From: Rhodococcus sp. 1163
GTDB taxonomy: Bacteria > Actinomycetota > Actinomycetes > Mycobacteriales > Mycobacteriaceae
Reading direction: 5' to 3'
Assembly (NCBI RefSeq): GCF_002091985.1
Contig: NZ_MKKX01000016.1
Span: 104,986-168,985 of the forward strand
DNA length: 64,000 bases
Both the position numbers and the translations under genes were made by a program. Below the pieces are notes generated by a model that saw nothing but the letters and a program-made list of their open reading frames with translations, made no database searches and had not been told where the DNA came from. Each line of letters starts with the position of its first letter. The first letter of the stretch is position 1. Below are positions 1 through 7,838 of this stretch, piece by piece.

Positions 1-2
1 TT

Positions 3-485
3 TCGGTCGGCACCTTCGATTGGCACAGCATCGCCCCGGCGACATTGCGGCGGATGCCCACGAGTGAAACCCTCGTCATGGTGGCCACGGTCGCGGTCAC
101 CGTTGCGACCGACAATCTCGCCTACGGGGTGGCGGTCGGAGTCGTGACCGCAATGGTCTTGTTCGCGCGACGCGTCGCGCATCTGACCGAGGTCGTCGAT
201 GTGGCACACCCGGACCCGGACACCCGCGTCTACTCAGTGCTTGGTGAGTTGTTCTTCGCCTCCAGCAACGACTTGATCTATCAGTTCGATTACGTCGGTG
301 ACCCTGCCAATATCGTCATCGACATGTCGTCCTCACACATCTGGGATGCGTCGACCGTCGCGACTCTCGATGCGATCACCACCAAATACGCAGCCAAGGG
401 GAAGACCGCGACCATCGTCGGGTTGAACGAGGCCAGCGCGCAGCGACACGGGTTACTGAGCGGGAAACTCGGCGCAGGGCACTGA
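3..485 (+). CDS. SulP-family anion transporter, C-terminal part with STAS domain (5' end outside window)
   Basis: The frame is open from the first bases of the window, so this is the 3' part of a longer gene. A TTG at 45 is only an internal codon. The opening residues VGTFDWHSI and the later MPTSETLVMVATVAVTV are typical of the last membrane segments of SulP transporters, which carry sulfate, bicarbonate or other anions. The last ~90 residues (from RVYSVLGELFFASSNDL) form a cytoplasmic STAS domain, including the DMSSSHIWDASTV stretch equivalent to the anti-sigma-antagonist loop. The substrate cannot be told from this fragment. A MerR regulator follows on the same strand after 35 bases and may be its regulator. 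Confidence 0.88.
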   Translation, partial: SVGTFDWHSIAPATLRRMPTSETLVMVATVAVTVATDNLAYGVAVGVVTAMVLFARRVAHLTEVVDVAHPDPDTRVYSVLGELFFASSNDLIYQFDYVGDPANIVIDMSSSHIWDASTVATLDAITTKYAAKGKTATIVGLNEASAQRHGLLSGKLGAGH

Positions 486-520
486 CGGGTTCGCACGTGC
501 AAAGAAGGAGCTATGCGGAT

Positions 521-916
521 ATGCCTCAACCCGAAGACGAAACGGCACATATGCAGATCGGCAACGTCGCGGCGCGAACCGAGCTGTCCATCAAGACAAT
601 TCGTCACTACGACGATGCGGGCTTGGTGACTCCGTCGGCGCGAAGTAGAGGCGGATTCCGGCTGTACACCGAATCGGATGTGCAGCGATTGCTCGTCATC
701 CGGCGCATGAAACCGCTGGGATTCACGCTGGGGGAGATGCGCGAACTTCTCAACGCTCTCGACGCACGGGCAGATAGGTCCGCCGACCGAGAGGCCCGAG
801 CGACTGCGGAGCAATACGTCGCCGAATGCCACCGACGCGCCGAAACCACGTGCGCCGAATTGCGAACACAGCTCGCGTACGCCGAAGAATTCACTGCACT
901 CCTTGCGCATCCATGA
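521..916 (+). CDS. MerR-family transcriptional regulator
   Basis: The protein has about 131 residues. The ATG at 521 is chosen because AAGGAG lies 10 bases upstream; a GTG at 497 would extend the protein but has no ribosome site. An N-terminal winged helix (MQIGNVAARTELSIKTIRHY, then a DAGLVTPSARS wing) is followed by a dimerising coiled coil. The C-terminal part has a single cysteine and no recognisable metal-binding loop, so the effector is unknown. It sits directly behind the SulP gene, so regulation of that transporter is a reasonable inference. The gene ends 3 bases before the convergent VIT1-type gene. Confidence 0.9.
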   Translation: MPQPEDETAHMQIGNVAARTELSIKTIRHYDDAGLVTPSARSRGGFRLYTESDVQRLLVIRRMKPLGFTLGEMRELLNALDARADRSADREARATAEQYVAECHRRAETTCAELRTQLAYAEEFTALLAHP

Positions 917-919
917 TCG

Positions 920-1660
920 TCAGACTCCGGCAACACCCAACAGTTGTCCGATCAGGTAGGTCACGATCATGGCCAGCGCGCCACCGATGACGATGCGCCA
1001 CATTGCAGGGCCCGGTCTCGAACCGCCCAGGCGCGCACTGACCTGGCCGGTCAACGCCAGCGCCAACAGAACCGCCACGAAGGTCACCGGAATTCGAGCT
1101 GACGCCGGTGGTGCGAGTATCGCAATGAGGGGCAACGCTGCGCCCAATGTGAAGGACAAAGCAGACGACAGTGCCGCCTGAATCGGGCTGGTCAGGTTGT
1201 CCGGGTCGAGGTGGAGTTCGGCGTCGACATGCGCTGCGAAAGCGTCGTGCTCGGTGAGTTCGTGAGCGACGGTCAGGGCAGTTGCCCGGCTGAGCCCCTT
1301 GCTTTCGTAGATCGAGGTCAGCTCTTCGAGTTCCGCGTCGGGATCGTCACGCAGCTCCATTTCCTCCTTGGCCAGTAGGGCCTTTTCGCTGTCCCGTTGG
1401 GTGCTCACCGACACGTACTCGCCGAGTGCCATCGACACGGCACCTGCGACAAGACCGGCGACGCCTGCGGTGAGTATCGGTCCCCGCTCGGACGAGAGTG
1501 TCGCAACGCCGACGACAAGTCCTGCCGTGGAGACGATTCCGTCGTTGGCGCCGAGCACACCCGCGCGCAGCCAATTGAGCCGTGACGAAAGACTCTCGTC
1601 GTGCTGTTCCCCAGGGTGGGCTGCGTACTTCTCGTCGCCCAGGCCGTTCGACTCGCTCAT
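920..1660 (-). CDS. VIT1/CCC1-family (DUF125) membrane protein, probable iron or manganese transporter
   Basis: The protein has about 246 residues from the ATG at 1660. An upstream in-frame ATG at 1786 adds 42 residues with no family character and was not used. The family exports or stores Fe2+/Mn2+ in plants, yeast and bacteria. The SRLNWLRAGVLGANDGIVSTAGLVVGVA segment is the characteristic first membrane helix, followed by a second helix with ALGEYVSVSTQRDSE. A cytoplasmic acidic stretch (KEEMELRDDPDAELEELTSIYESKGLS) matches the metal-binding domain between TM2 and TM3, and three more helices follow. It is divergent from the CDGSH gene across a 250-base region holding a strong inverted repeat. 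Confidence 0.9.
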   Translation of the reverse strand: MSESNGLGDEKYAAHPGEQHDESLSSRLNWLRAGVLGANDGIVSTAGLVVGVATLSSERGPILTAGVAGLVAGAVSMALGEYVSVSTQRDSEKALLAKEEMELRDDPDAELEELTSIYESKGLSRATALTVAHELTEHDAFAAHVDAELHLDPDNLTSPIQAALSSALSFTLGAALPLIAILAPPASARIPVTFVAVLLALALTGQVSARLGGSRPGPAMWRIVIGGALAMIVTYLIGQLLGVAGV

Positions 1661-1827
1661 CGTGCAAACGCTAGTTTCGATCTCGTCCGCGCGCCAGCAA
1701 TGCAAGGCTTCCCGTAGTCCGTCTGGCGGCGGCCGCCCGTGCCCCCTCGCCTCATCGGTGTTGTCATTCGGCGTAAGAGGACTCATGATTCGAAGCGCAG
1801 GCTGCGGGGTAAACCCCGGACTGCCTC

Positions 1828-1862
1828 ACTGTGTGCTTTGCAGCGGCAGCAAAGCACACAGT
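1828..1862. promoter_or_regulatory. Perfect 14-bp inverted repeat in the VIT1-CDGSH divergent region
   Basis: ACTGTGTGCTTTGC at 1828-1841 is exactly complementary to GCAAAGCACACAGT at 1849-1862, with a 7-base loop. It lies 50 bases upstream of the CDGSH start and 168 bases upstream of the VIT1-type start. No T-run follows, and both neighbours are transcribed away from it, so an operator or a 5'-UTR hairpin is more likely than a terminator. The binding protein is unknown. Confidence 0.55.
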
Positions 1863-1911
1863 CAGGTGTGTTGTTCACACTGTGGTGTCGAGTAGATCGG
1901 GTAAGGACCTT

Positions 1912-2154
1912 ATGTCACGTACACGTATTCGCGTGGTGGAGCGCGGGCCGATGCTTGTGGACGGTCCGGTGGAGATCACCATGCCCGACGGATCCCAGGT
2001 CGTATCGGATCGCAGTGTCGTCGCGCTCTGCATGTGCAAGCGGAGCAAGATCTATCCGTTCTGCGATACCAGCCACCGTGCTCGCCGAGAGCGGACACCC
2101 GCCGCGACGATCGGTCGAGCCGTCGACGACGCCGTCGACGACGCCGTCGAGTAG
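1912..2154 (+). CDS. CDGSH-type iron-sulfur protein
   Basis: This is an 80-residue protein starting at ATG 1912 behind AAGGA. The CDGSH signature C-x-C-x2-S-x3-P-x-C-D-x-S-H is complete: Cys40, Cys42, Cys51 and His55 would hold a labile 2Fe-2S cluster, as in mitoNEET-related proteins. Bacterial members are small redox or cluster-transfer proteins of mostly unknown role. The C-terminus carries a short repeat (VDD-AVDD-AVE) encoded by tandem 12-base units. It is divergent from an iron/manganese transporter, which fits a metal-homeostasis setting, but this is inference. Confidence 0.9.
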   Translation: MSRTRIRVVERGPMLVDGPVEITMPDGSQVVSDRSVVALCMCKRSKIYPFCDTSHRARRERTPAATIGRAVDDAVDDAVE

Positions 2155-2221
2155 ACCGGCTGGCCGCTCAACACCGACACGGTCCGTCGAAGCACTGCCC
2201 GATCTTGTGACCGACCATCGG

Positions 2222-3232
2222 TCAAAAGTCGACGATTGCCGCGATGTGTGTCTCCAAATTGATTCGCACCCTTCCCGACGGTGGTGGCGTGCCCAATCCG
2301 AAAGCACGCACAACTGCCGCAACCGAGGCGCCGCCGAGTGCGACGTCGCTGCCGAGTTGCGGCCAGGTTGACAGCGACACTCCGATTTCCGGTAGCGAAG
2401 CGAGCATCCGAGGAGTCAGTTTCGTGGGGTCGAGAATCCGCGCGGCCAGCGGTGCCTTCTGCTCCGGCGTGATGTCAGCAAGTGAGCGGGCATCGAGATC
2501 TCCGAGGAGGCCGTGTAGCAATGGTCTGGTCGGTTCGAGATCGAACCGCTCGACATCGAGTATTCCGCCGTCACTGGTCTCCATCAAAACTGGTATGCCT
2601 CGACTTCTGGCGGCCTCACGAAGAGTCAACTTCGCATCGAGCGAATCGCATTCGTCGATGACGATGTCGAGTCCCTCCATGAACGTGTCCATACTGGCAG
2701 CGATCAGACCTTCGGGGTGCGTAACCACCGTCAGATAAGGGTCCAATTCGGCGATTCGGCGTGCCGCGACCGTGGTCTTGTTGACGTCGAGGTCGAACAC
2801 GGATGCCGGGACTCTATTGAGATTGGACAGGTCCAGGACGTCGAAGTCGGCGAGTCTGAGCTCACCGCACAGCCCTTCGATAGCGATTGTGTGCGCCACG
2901 GCGTGCCCCACGCTGAGCCCGACGACTCCCACACGCAGTTCGGTCATCCGCTCCTGCTCGGAGAGGGTGATTTTGTTTCTGTTCCGGTCCAGTCGCAGAG
3001 TCCGAAAGCCTGTCGGCCCGAGAAGCTTCACAAGCGAATTTCTCCACGGATAGTGAATCCACCGTTGTGGCTCGTCGAGGACCTCTGCCGGTGGGCTGGG
3101 CAAAAGACCGATCAACGATTCGAGCTGGTTTTGTGACGCGTCGAGAATGTGCATTCCGGGTAAAGCCGATAGTTCTTCGACGGTCCTTGAATCGCTCTCG
3201 AGGGCCGAATTCAGTATCCGATGTTCTGACAC
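2222..3232 (-). CDS. ThiF/MoeB/HesA-family E1-like adenylyltransferase, half-length Rv1355c-like
   Basis: The protein has about 336 residues from a GTG at 3232 (upstream GAGAG). A TTG at 3286 would add 18 residues. It contains the Rossmann nucleotide site GVVGLSVGHAVA, then LADFDVLDLSNLNRVPAS, which is the ATP/Mg motif of E1-like enzymes. Further on is DIVIDECDSLDAKLTLREAARSRGIPVLM. Such domains adenylate a protein or peptide C-terminus or a small carboxylate. The M. tuberculosis relative Rv1355c (MoeY), as I recall it, is about twice as long because a nitroreductase-like domain follows; here the protein stops after the E1 part. No CxxC zinc pair or obvious catalytic cysteine loop is seen. 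It is divergent from the unrecognised gene at 3563. Confidence 0.82.
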   Translation of the reverse strand: MSEHRILNSALESDSRTVEELSALPGMHILDASQNQLESLIGLLPSPPAEVLDEPQRWIHYPWRNSLVKLLGPTGFRTLRLDRNRNKITLSEQERMTELRVGVVGLSVGHAVAHTIAIEGLCGELRLADFDVLDLSNLNRVPASVFDLDVNKTTVAARRIAELDPYLTVVTHPEGLIAASMDTFMEGLDIVIDECDSLDAKLTLREAARSRGIPVLMETSDGGILDVERFDLEPTRPLLHGLLGDLDARSLADITPEQKAPLAARILDPTKLTPRMLASLPEIGVSLSTWPQLGSDVALGGASVAAVVRAFGLGTPPPSGRVRINLETHIAAIVDF

Positions 3233-3447
3233 GTGGCTCTCATTCTTCTCGTTCGGACGCTCGAGCAGGTGCTCCGCTGTCGTCAAGATAACTGATCGAG
3301 GTGTGCTCGATGTTCACTGAGGTCCGATTGCGACTGCGAAATCGGAGTCGAAAGTCTCGACAGAGAGCGTCGGCGGTACCCGGAAATATCACTTTTGCAG
3401 TGCTGGGACGAAGATTTGCGACCTTCGAACAGTCAAATGTTCCACGA

Positions 3448-3480
3448 CCAGGAAGAATTGCCTGGTTGCCACTTGGCAAC
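3448..3480. promoter_or_regulatory. Two adjacent short dyads in the 5' region of the 3563 gene
   Basis: CCAGG (3448-3452) pairs with CCTGG (3461-3465), and GTTGCC (3465-3470) pairs with GGCAAC (3475-3480). They sit about 85 bases upstream of the GTG start at 3563, within the 330-base divergent region between the ThiF and 3563 genes. They could be an operator or leader structure. Nothing else is recognisable in this region. Confidence 0.3.
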
Positions 3481-3562
3481 TGAACTGTCGGCGCCCGATA
3501 GCGTCGGCTTTCGCCCCTAGCCGGGGACCTTTGGAACTCGGCATGTCTTCTTAGGAGAAACC

Positions 3563-4351
3563 GTGTCTGCACCTACGACAGTCGATTACCGAAACGCAAC
3601 CCCTAGCGCGAAGTGGGGTTCGCGTGCCGCTCGGTCGAAGCTTTCAGGGATATATCGGCCCGTCGACGCATCATTCGGCCCGAGATTCAGCCACTGCGAG
3701 GGATCGATGACTCTCGTTGCGGCGATGCCTACTGCAGCGCCGGAGCTCTGGACGAGGTATGTCGACGGTGCTTGGTCGTCGTACTCGCGCCATGGTGTGA
3801 CGTGTGCTCTCGACATCGATGAAGTGGAATCGGGCGCTACCACAGCGTTGTTCTATGTCGTTCTCGGACCTGACGGGGAGATGCTCGGCGGTGTTCGGGC
3901 GCAGGGGCCCTATACCTATGTCGAGCAGTCGCATGTGTTGACCGAATGGGCGGACTCGCCGGGGCTCGACGTGGTCAGAGGTCAACTCCGGACTCGACTT
4001 CCGCACGGAATCATCGAGATGAAGAGCGCGTGGGTACGAGAGGGAGCGCCGGCGCGGGTGATTTCGGGACTGTTGGCGAGAACGGCGCTGCCGACCATCG
4101 AACTGACGGGGAGCAGGTATTTGTTCGCAAGCGCTGCCGACCATGTGCTTCGTCAGTGGGAAACATCCGGAGGGCGAATCGACACAACTGTGCCCGCTGC
4201 TGCGTACCCCAGCGATCAGTACCGCACGCGTTTGATGTGGTGGGATCGGGAGACCATTGCACGAGAAGCGCACTCCGAGGTCTGGGGCCTTATGGAAAGC
4301 GACGCGCGTGCGTTGACCGGAAACGGCTATCACTCTTCTGCCGTCGCATAG
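3563..4351 (+). CDS. Unrecognised protein, possibly with a GNAT/FeeM-like acyltransferase fold
   Basis: This 262-residue protein starts at GTG 3563 with AGGAG 6 bases upstream. I do not recognise a named family. The central part (FYVVLGPDGEMLGGVRAQGP, then HVLTEWADSPG, then IIEMKSAWVREGAPARVISGLLAR) has the beta-strand plus GE-x-LGG-x-R pattern of N-acyl amino acid synthase and autoinducer-synthase-like GNAT folds. The end is rich in Trp and Tyr (YRTRLMWWDRE). The fold assignment is a low-confidence inference. There is no signal peptide or membrane segment. It is divergent from the E1-like gene and convergent with a diguanylate cyclase; the ThiF-GGDEF adjacency recalls M. tuberculosis Rv1354c-Rv1355c. 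Confidence 0.72.
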   Translation: MSAPTTVDYRNATPSAKWGSRAARSKLSGIYRPVDASFGPRFSHCEGSMTLVAAMPTAAPELWTRYVDGAWSSYSRHGVTCALDIDEVESGATTALFYVVLGPDGEMLGGVRAQGPYTYVEQSHVLTEWADSPGLDVVRGQLRTRLPHGIIEMKSAWVREGAPARVISGLLARTALPTIELTGSRYLFASAADHVLRQWETSGGRIDTTVPAAAYPSDQYRTRLMWWDRETIAREAHSEVWGLMESDARALTGNGYHSSAVA

Positions 4352-4379
4352 TGGACATCAAAGCTTCGAGTGCGGGGAA

Positions 4380-5531
4380 CTATCTTCGAGGGGACAACGA
4401 TTCATCGATCTGCCGCGTCGAGTTCCACGTGACCATAATCGTCCCGGCGTGTGACGCACGGTCACGGCCACTGGATTTGGCGGCGTAGAGGGCGTTGTCC
4501 GCGGCGTGCATGAGTGTATCGATGACTTGCTCGACGTGGGGGCTCTCTACATCACCGTCGATGCTGAGCCTGGGATCGAGGACGGCACGGACGTCAGCAG
4601 TCACCGATCCGATACTGACGGTGACCTCGCATTCGGAGCGGACACGTTCGAGAATGTTCGATTCGAAACAACGGTTTTCGGTAAGGGGAGTCAATACGAG
4701 AAATTCTTCGCCACCTATGCGAGAGACGATCGTTCCTTTCGATCCTGTCTCCTCGGTTGCATGAACGAGGGCATCCGCAATTGTCACGAGTATGAGATCG
4801 CCTGCAGCGTGGCCATGACTGTCGTTCACGGCCTTGAAATGGTCGATGTCGATGACATGGGCGGACAATTGACTGCGACTGTCGCACGTCCGGTCGAGCA
4901 ACGCTTCTACCTGTGTCATCATGCCGCGGCGATTGAGCAACCCGGTGAGTGGATCGGTATTCGCCAGGACATTGAGGCGCTTGTTTACGGTGAGCAGAGA
5001 CCGGCGAAGGGTCGCGATCAGGATTACCGGTACCAGCACAGACGTTGCTCCCGCACCGATAGCAACGATGGTGACCGCAAAGCCTGCGGAAGACAGACTG
5101 ACGGCCGACAACCACGTCGCCATCGCCACCGAACCTGCGGTGAGAGCAGCAGTCATGCGCGGCGATGATCCAGAGGCTGCAATTGCAGGAACAACGGCGA
5201 GCAGTGACGTCACTGCTCGCGTCCCGGCAGGATCGGCGATGAGGTAAGCCGAAATTGCGACACCGATCATGCCGCCCGCACCGAGGGCAGCGAACTGCCC
5301 ATCTGTCAGTTTGCCGACGTGCACGGCATACAGCACGGTAATCGCGGTGAAGACGACGATCGCAGTCAGAAGGGGTAGCGCACCGTCGCGAAGGAACGAT
5401 GGTGAGATCAGCGCAATCGCCAGTAGCGGCAGTGCCCCAGAGGCGCTCGTTATCACCATCGTTGTCCGCGTGTCGAATCGCGTCCAGAACGACTTCGATT
5501 CGGACTTCGTTCGGCGCAAGGTCGCGCTCAT
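4380..5531 (-). CDS. Membrane-bound diguanylate cyclase (GGDEF domain)
   Basis: This 383-residue protein makes cyclic di-GMP from two GTP. About six hydrophobic segments occupy residues 25-180. The GGDEF domain follows, with NTDPLTGLLNRRG at ~190-203, the metal/substrate region DIDHFKAVNDSHGHAAGD at ~228-245, and the active-site RIGGEEFLVL at 271-280. GGEEF is an active-site variant compatible with catalysis. The inhibitory I-site RxxD expected nine residues before GGEEF is absent (SKGT instead), so product inhibition is not expected. No EAL domain is present. The gene is convergent with the 3563 gene. Confidence 0.93.
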   Translation of the reverse strand: MSATLRRTKSESKSFWTRFDTRTTMVITSASGALPLLAIALISPSFLRDGALPLLTAIVVFTAITVLYAVHVGKLTDGQFAALGAGGMIGVAISAYLIADPAGTRAVTSLLAVVPAIAASGSSPRMTAALTAGSVAMATWLSAVSLSSAGFAVTIVAIGAGATSVLVPVILIATLRRSLLTVNKRLNVLANTDPLTGLLNRRGMMTQVEALLDRTCDSRSQLSAHVIDIDHFKAVNDSHGHAAGDLILVTIADALVHATEETGSKGTIVSRIGGEEFLVLTPLTENRCFESNILERVRSECEVTVSIGSVTADVRAVLDPRLSIDGDVESPHVEQVIDTLMHAADNALYAAKSSGRDRASHAGTIMVTWNSTRQIDESLSPRR

Positions 5532-5647
5532 GTATCAATAGCCTCGGTTCGCCGCCGGATGTAGCCGACAGCATATCGCGGGGACGGCCAGCCCGACGAT
5601 CTTGATGCCCCGGCGCGGTGTACTTTTCCAATCGCCGTGGCGGCAGG

Positions 5648-7720
5648 CTAGGTGGCGAGCGGGGCTTGTGGCGAGGACTGAATCAGTAGGCGTTTGATCA
5701 CCTTGCCGGTTGCTGTCCGCGGAAGCTCGTCGAGGAACGTGACGTCACGAGGTACCGAGAATCGGCTCAGTCGATTTCTGATGTAGAGACGAACCATGTC
5801 ATCGTCCAGTCCTGCGGCGCCGCGCATCACGACAAATGCGGCCAGCCTCTGACCATATTCCTTGTCCGATACACCTACCACTGCGACCTCGCCGACTTGA
5901 GGAAGATGAGCAATCGCATCCTCGACAGGACCAGGAAAGACGTTTTCTCCACCTGAGATGATCATCTCGTCGTCCCGGCCGCTGACGAACAACCGGCCGT
6001 TGCAGTCCAAGTAACCCAGATCGCCGGTGTCCATCATGTCCGCCCCGAGGCCTGCTGTGACGGCAGGCGTAGCGCCGTTGGTATATCCGTTGAACAGCAT
6101 GTCGTTACCTACGAAAATTCTGCCGACAGAACCGCGCGGAACCGGATCACCTCCGCCGTCGAGAATGGCCACAAGAGTTCCAAGAGGCGGCTTTCCGGCC
6201 GTCGTAGGAGCAGCTCTGAGATCGGCAGGTCCAGCGACCGTCGCCCACGACACCTCTGTAGAGCCGTAGAAATTGTACAGAACGTCACCGAATGTGTCCA
6301 TGAAGCGAGTGACCATGGAGCCTGCAAGAACCGATCCGCTGCATGCGACTACCCGCAGACTCGAGGTGTCGTACCGCGCGCGGACGTCCGCGGGTAATTC
6401 GAGGATACGTTGGAGCATGATCGGCACCGCGATGAGCGAGGTACAACGATTTTCTGCAATCGCTTGCAGGCAAGATTCAGGTTCGAATCTGTCTTGCAAC
6501 ACAACCGTCGATCGCAGCGGTGTACTGAGCTGAAGTGCCGCGAGACCCCAGCTGTGGAACAGTGGGGCGGCGATCATCATTCGTTCGTTCACCTGCAGCG
6601 GCATCTTCGACAACATCGCCGCGATCGTTCCGAACCCTTTGGCGGTGGGGCGGAATGCGCCTTTGGGAGTTCCGCTCGTTCCGGAAGTGAGAACCACCAA
6701 TGTTCCCGGATGCTCGGGCCGAACGAATGTCGCGGACGGGGGTGCCACCAGCTGCTCGAGCAGGCGCCTGCCAGGAACGGTCGAGCGCGAGGAGAGGCTG
6801 ATTCGTGGTACTTCCTGGGCCACATGCGAGACGATCGAGTCGAACTCGTCGTCGGCGAACAAGGCTTTCAACCGATGGTGGTCGGCGATACTTTCGATTT
6901 GTCGTGCTGCCAGGCCGGTGTTCAACAGCACCACGTCCACCCCGAGCAATCCGCAGGCGACGGTGCATTCGGTCATCGCGATGTGGTTGCGTGCCAGCAC
7001 CCCGACGGTGTCTCCGGAGCGCAGACCCATCGCGCACAAACCCGCAGCTATGCGGTGTGACCGTTGATGCACTTCTGCGAACGTCCGAGTTCCTCGGTCG
7101 TCGATAAGTGCGATGGCGTCCGGTGATGTCGCCGCGGCTGCCCCGAACCCGCCGCCCAACGTGAAACCCCATTTGGACAAAGAGTTCAGTTGTCGAAATG
7201 CGAGATCTGGGCGTGCAGTGCGGATGACACCGGTTTTGTACATTGTCTTGGCGATATCGAGTTGCATAGTCCGGGAGTTACCCGAGCCGGAAAGAACAGA
7301 GGTCGGCTTCCCCGCCAGATAGTCGGCAATGTGCGCGAACCCTGCTCGCAACCAATCGCATACAGCGCTGTTGCGGTCGGGAACCCGCGAGTACGCACCG
7401 TTCAGAGATGCTTTGAACACGGTCACGTCGACTGTGCATCGCCCCGGCGAAACCTCGGTGAGGTGGACATTGACGAAACCGCCGGAATCGAGATGAGTGA
7501 TCGACATCGTCGTTCTCACGTAATCGAGATCGAGACGCAAAGCGTGATCGATGCCGTCGGCCCTTGCCGTGAACGCTCCCGGAATCGACTCCGAGACAGG
7601 CAGGCAGGACTCGAGTCCCATGAAGAACCGGCAATACCATTCCGGCGCAGTCACGATTTCCCAGACTTGATCTCTCGAATGCTCGAAGTCGATGGTCACA
7701 TCGATCACGTCGGACAACAT
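5648..7720 (-). CDS. Fusion of an SRPBCC/START-like domain with an AMP-forming acyl-CoA synthetase
   Basis: The protein has about 690 residues from the ATG at 7720; an in-frame ATG at 7813 gives 31 extra residues without domain character. Residues ~1-160 look like an SRPBCC/DUF2505-type ligand-binding domain (MLSDVIDVTIDFEHSRDQV ... APEWYCRFF ... ADYLAGK). The rest is a complete ANL-superfamily ligase: VVLTSGTSGTPKGA phosphate loop, YNFYGSTEVSWA adenine motif, MDTGDLGYLD, the hinge RDDEMIISGGENVFP, and the C-terminal catalytic lysine in PRTATGKVIKR. It should activate a fatty or other carboxylic acid to an acyl-CoA. The fused N-terminal domain may bind the hydrophobic acid. A haem-oxygenase-like diiron gene lies 118 bases upstream on the same strand. 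Confidence 0.9.
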   Translation of the reverse strand: MLSDVIDVTIDFEHSRDQVWEIVTAPEWYCRFFMGLESCLPVSESIPGAFTARADGIDHALRLDLDYVRTTMSITHLDSGGFVNVHLTEVSPGRCTVDVTVFKASLNGAYSRVPDRNSAVCDWLRAGFAHIADYLAGKPTSVLSGSGNSRTMQLDIAKTMYKTGVIRTARPDLAFRQLNSLSKWGFTLGGGFGAAAATSPDAIALIDDRGTRTFAEVHQRSHRIAAGLCAMGLRSGDTVGVLARNHIAMTECTVACGLLGVDVVLLNTGLAARQIESIADHHRLKALFADDEFDSIVSHVAQEVPRISLSSRSTVPGRRLLEQLVAPPSATFVRPEHPGTLVVLTSGTSGTPKGAFRPTAKGFGTIAAMLSKMPLQVNERMMIAAPLFHSWGLAALQLSTPLRSTVVLQDRFEPESCLQAIAENRCTSLIAVPIMLQRILELPADVRARYDTSSLRVVACSGSVLAGSMVTRFMDTFGDVLYNFYGSTEVSWATVAGPADLRAAPTTAGKPPLGTLVAILDGGGDPVPRGSVGRIFVGNDMLFNGYTNGATPAVTAGLGADMMDTGDLGYLDCNGRLFVSGRDDEMIISGGENVFPGPVEDAIAHLPQVGEVAVVGVSDKEYGQRLAAFVVMRGAAGLDDDMVRLYIRNRLSRFSVPRDVTFLDELPRTATGKVIKRLLIQSSPQAPLAT

Positions 7721-7838
7721 AGCTGTTCCGCCCCCAGTCAGACGTGCGCCCCACCAGTGCGGGGATTGCTTGATCCAAACCCAATATCGGATGGTAGACG
7801 GCAACCTGCACACCTGAGCAGCGTTCGGGAAAGGTTTT

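Noticed and set aside
290..910. 206-codon minus-strand frame near the left edge
   Set aside because: It covers the MerR gene and the SulP STAS domain in antisense, without any domain of its own.
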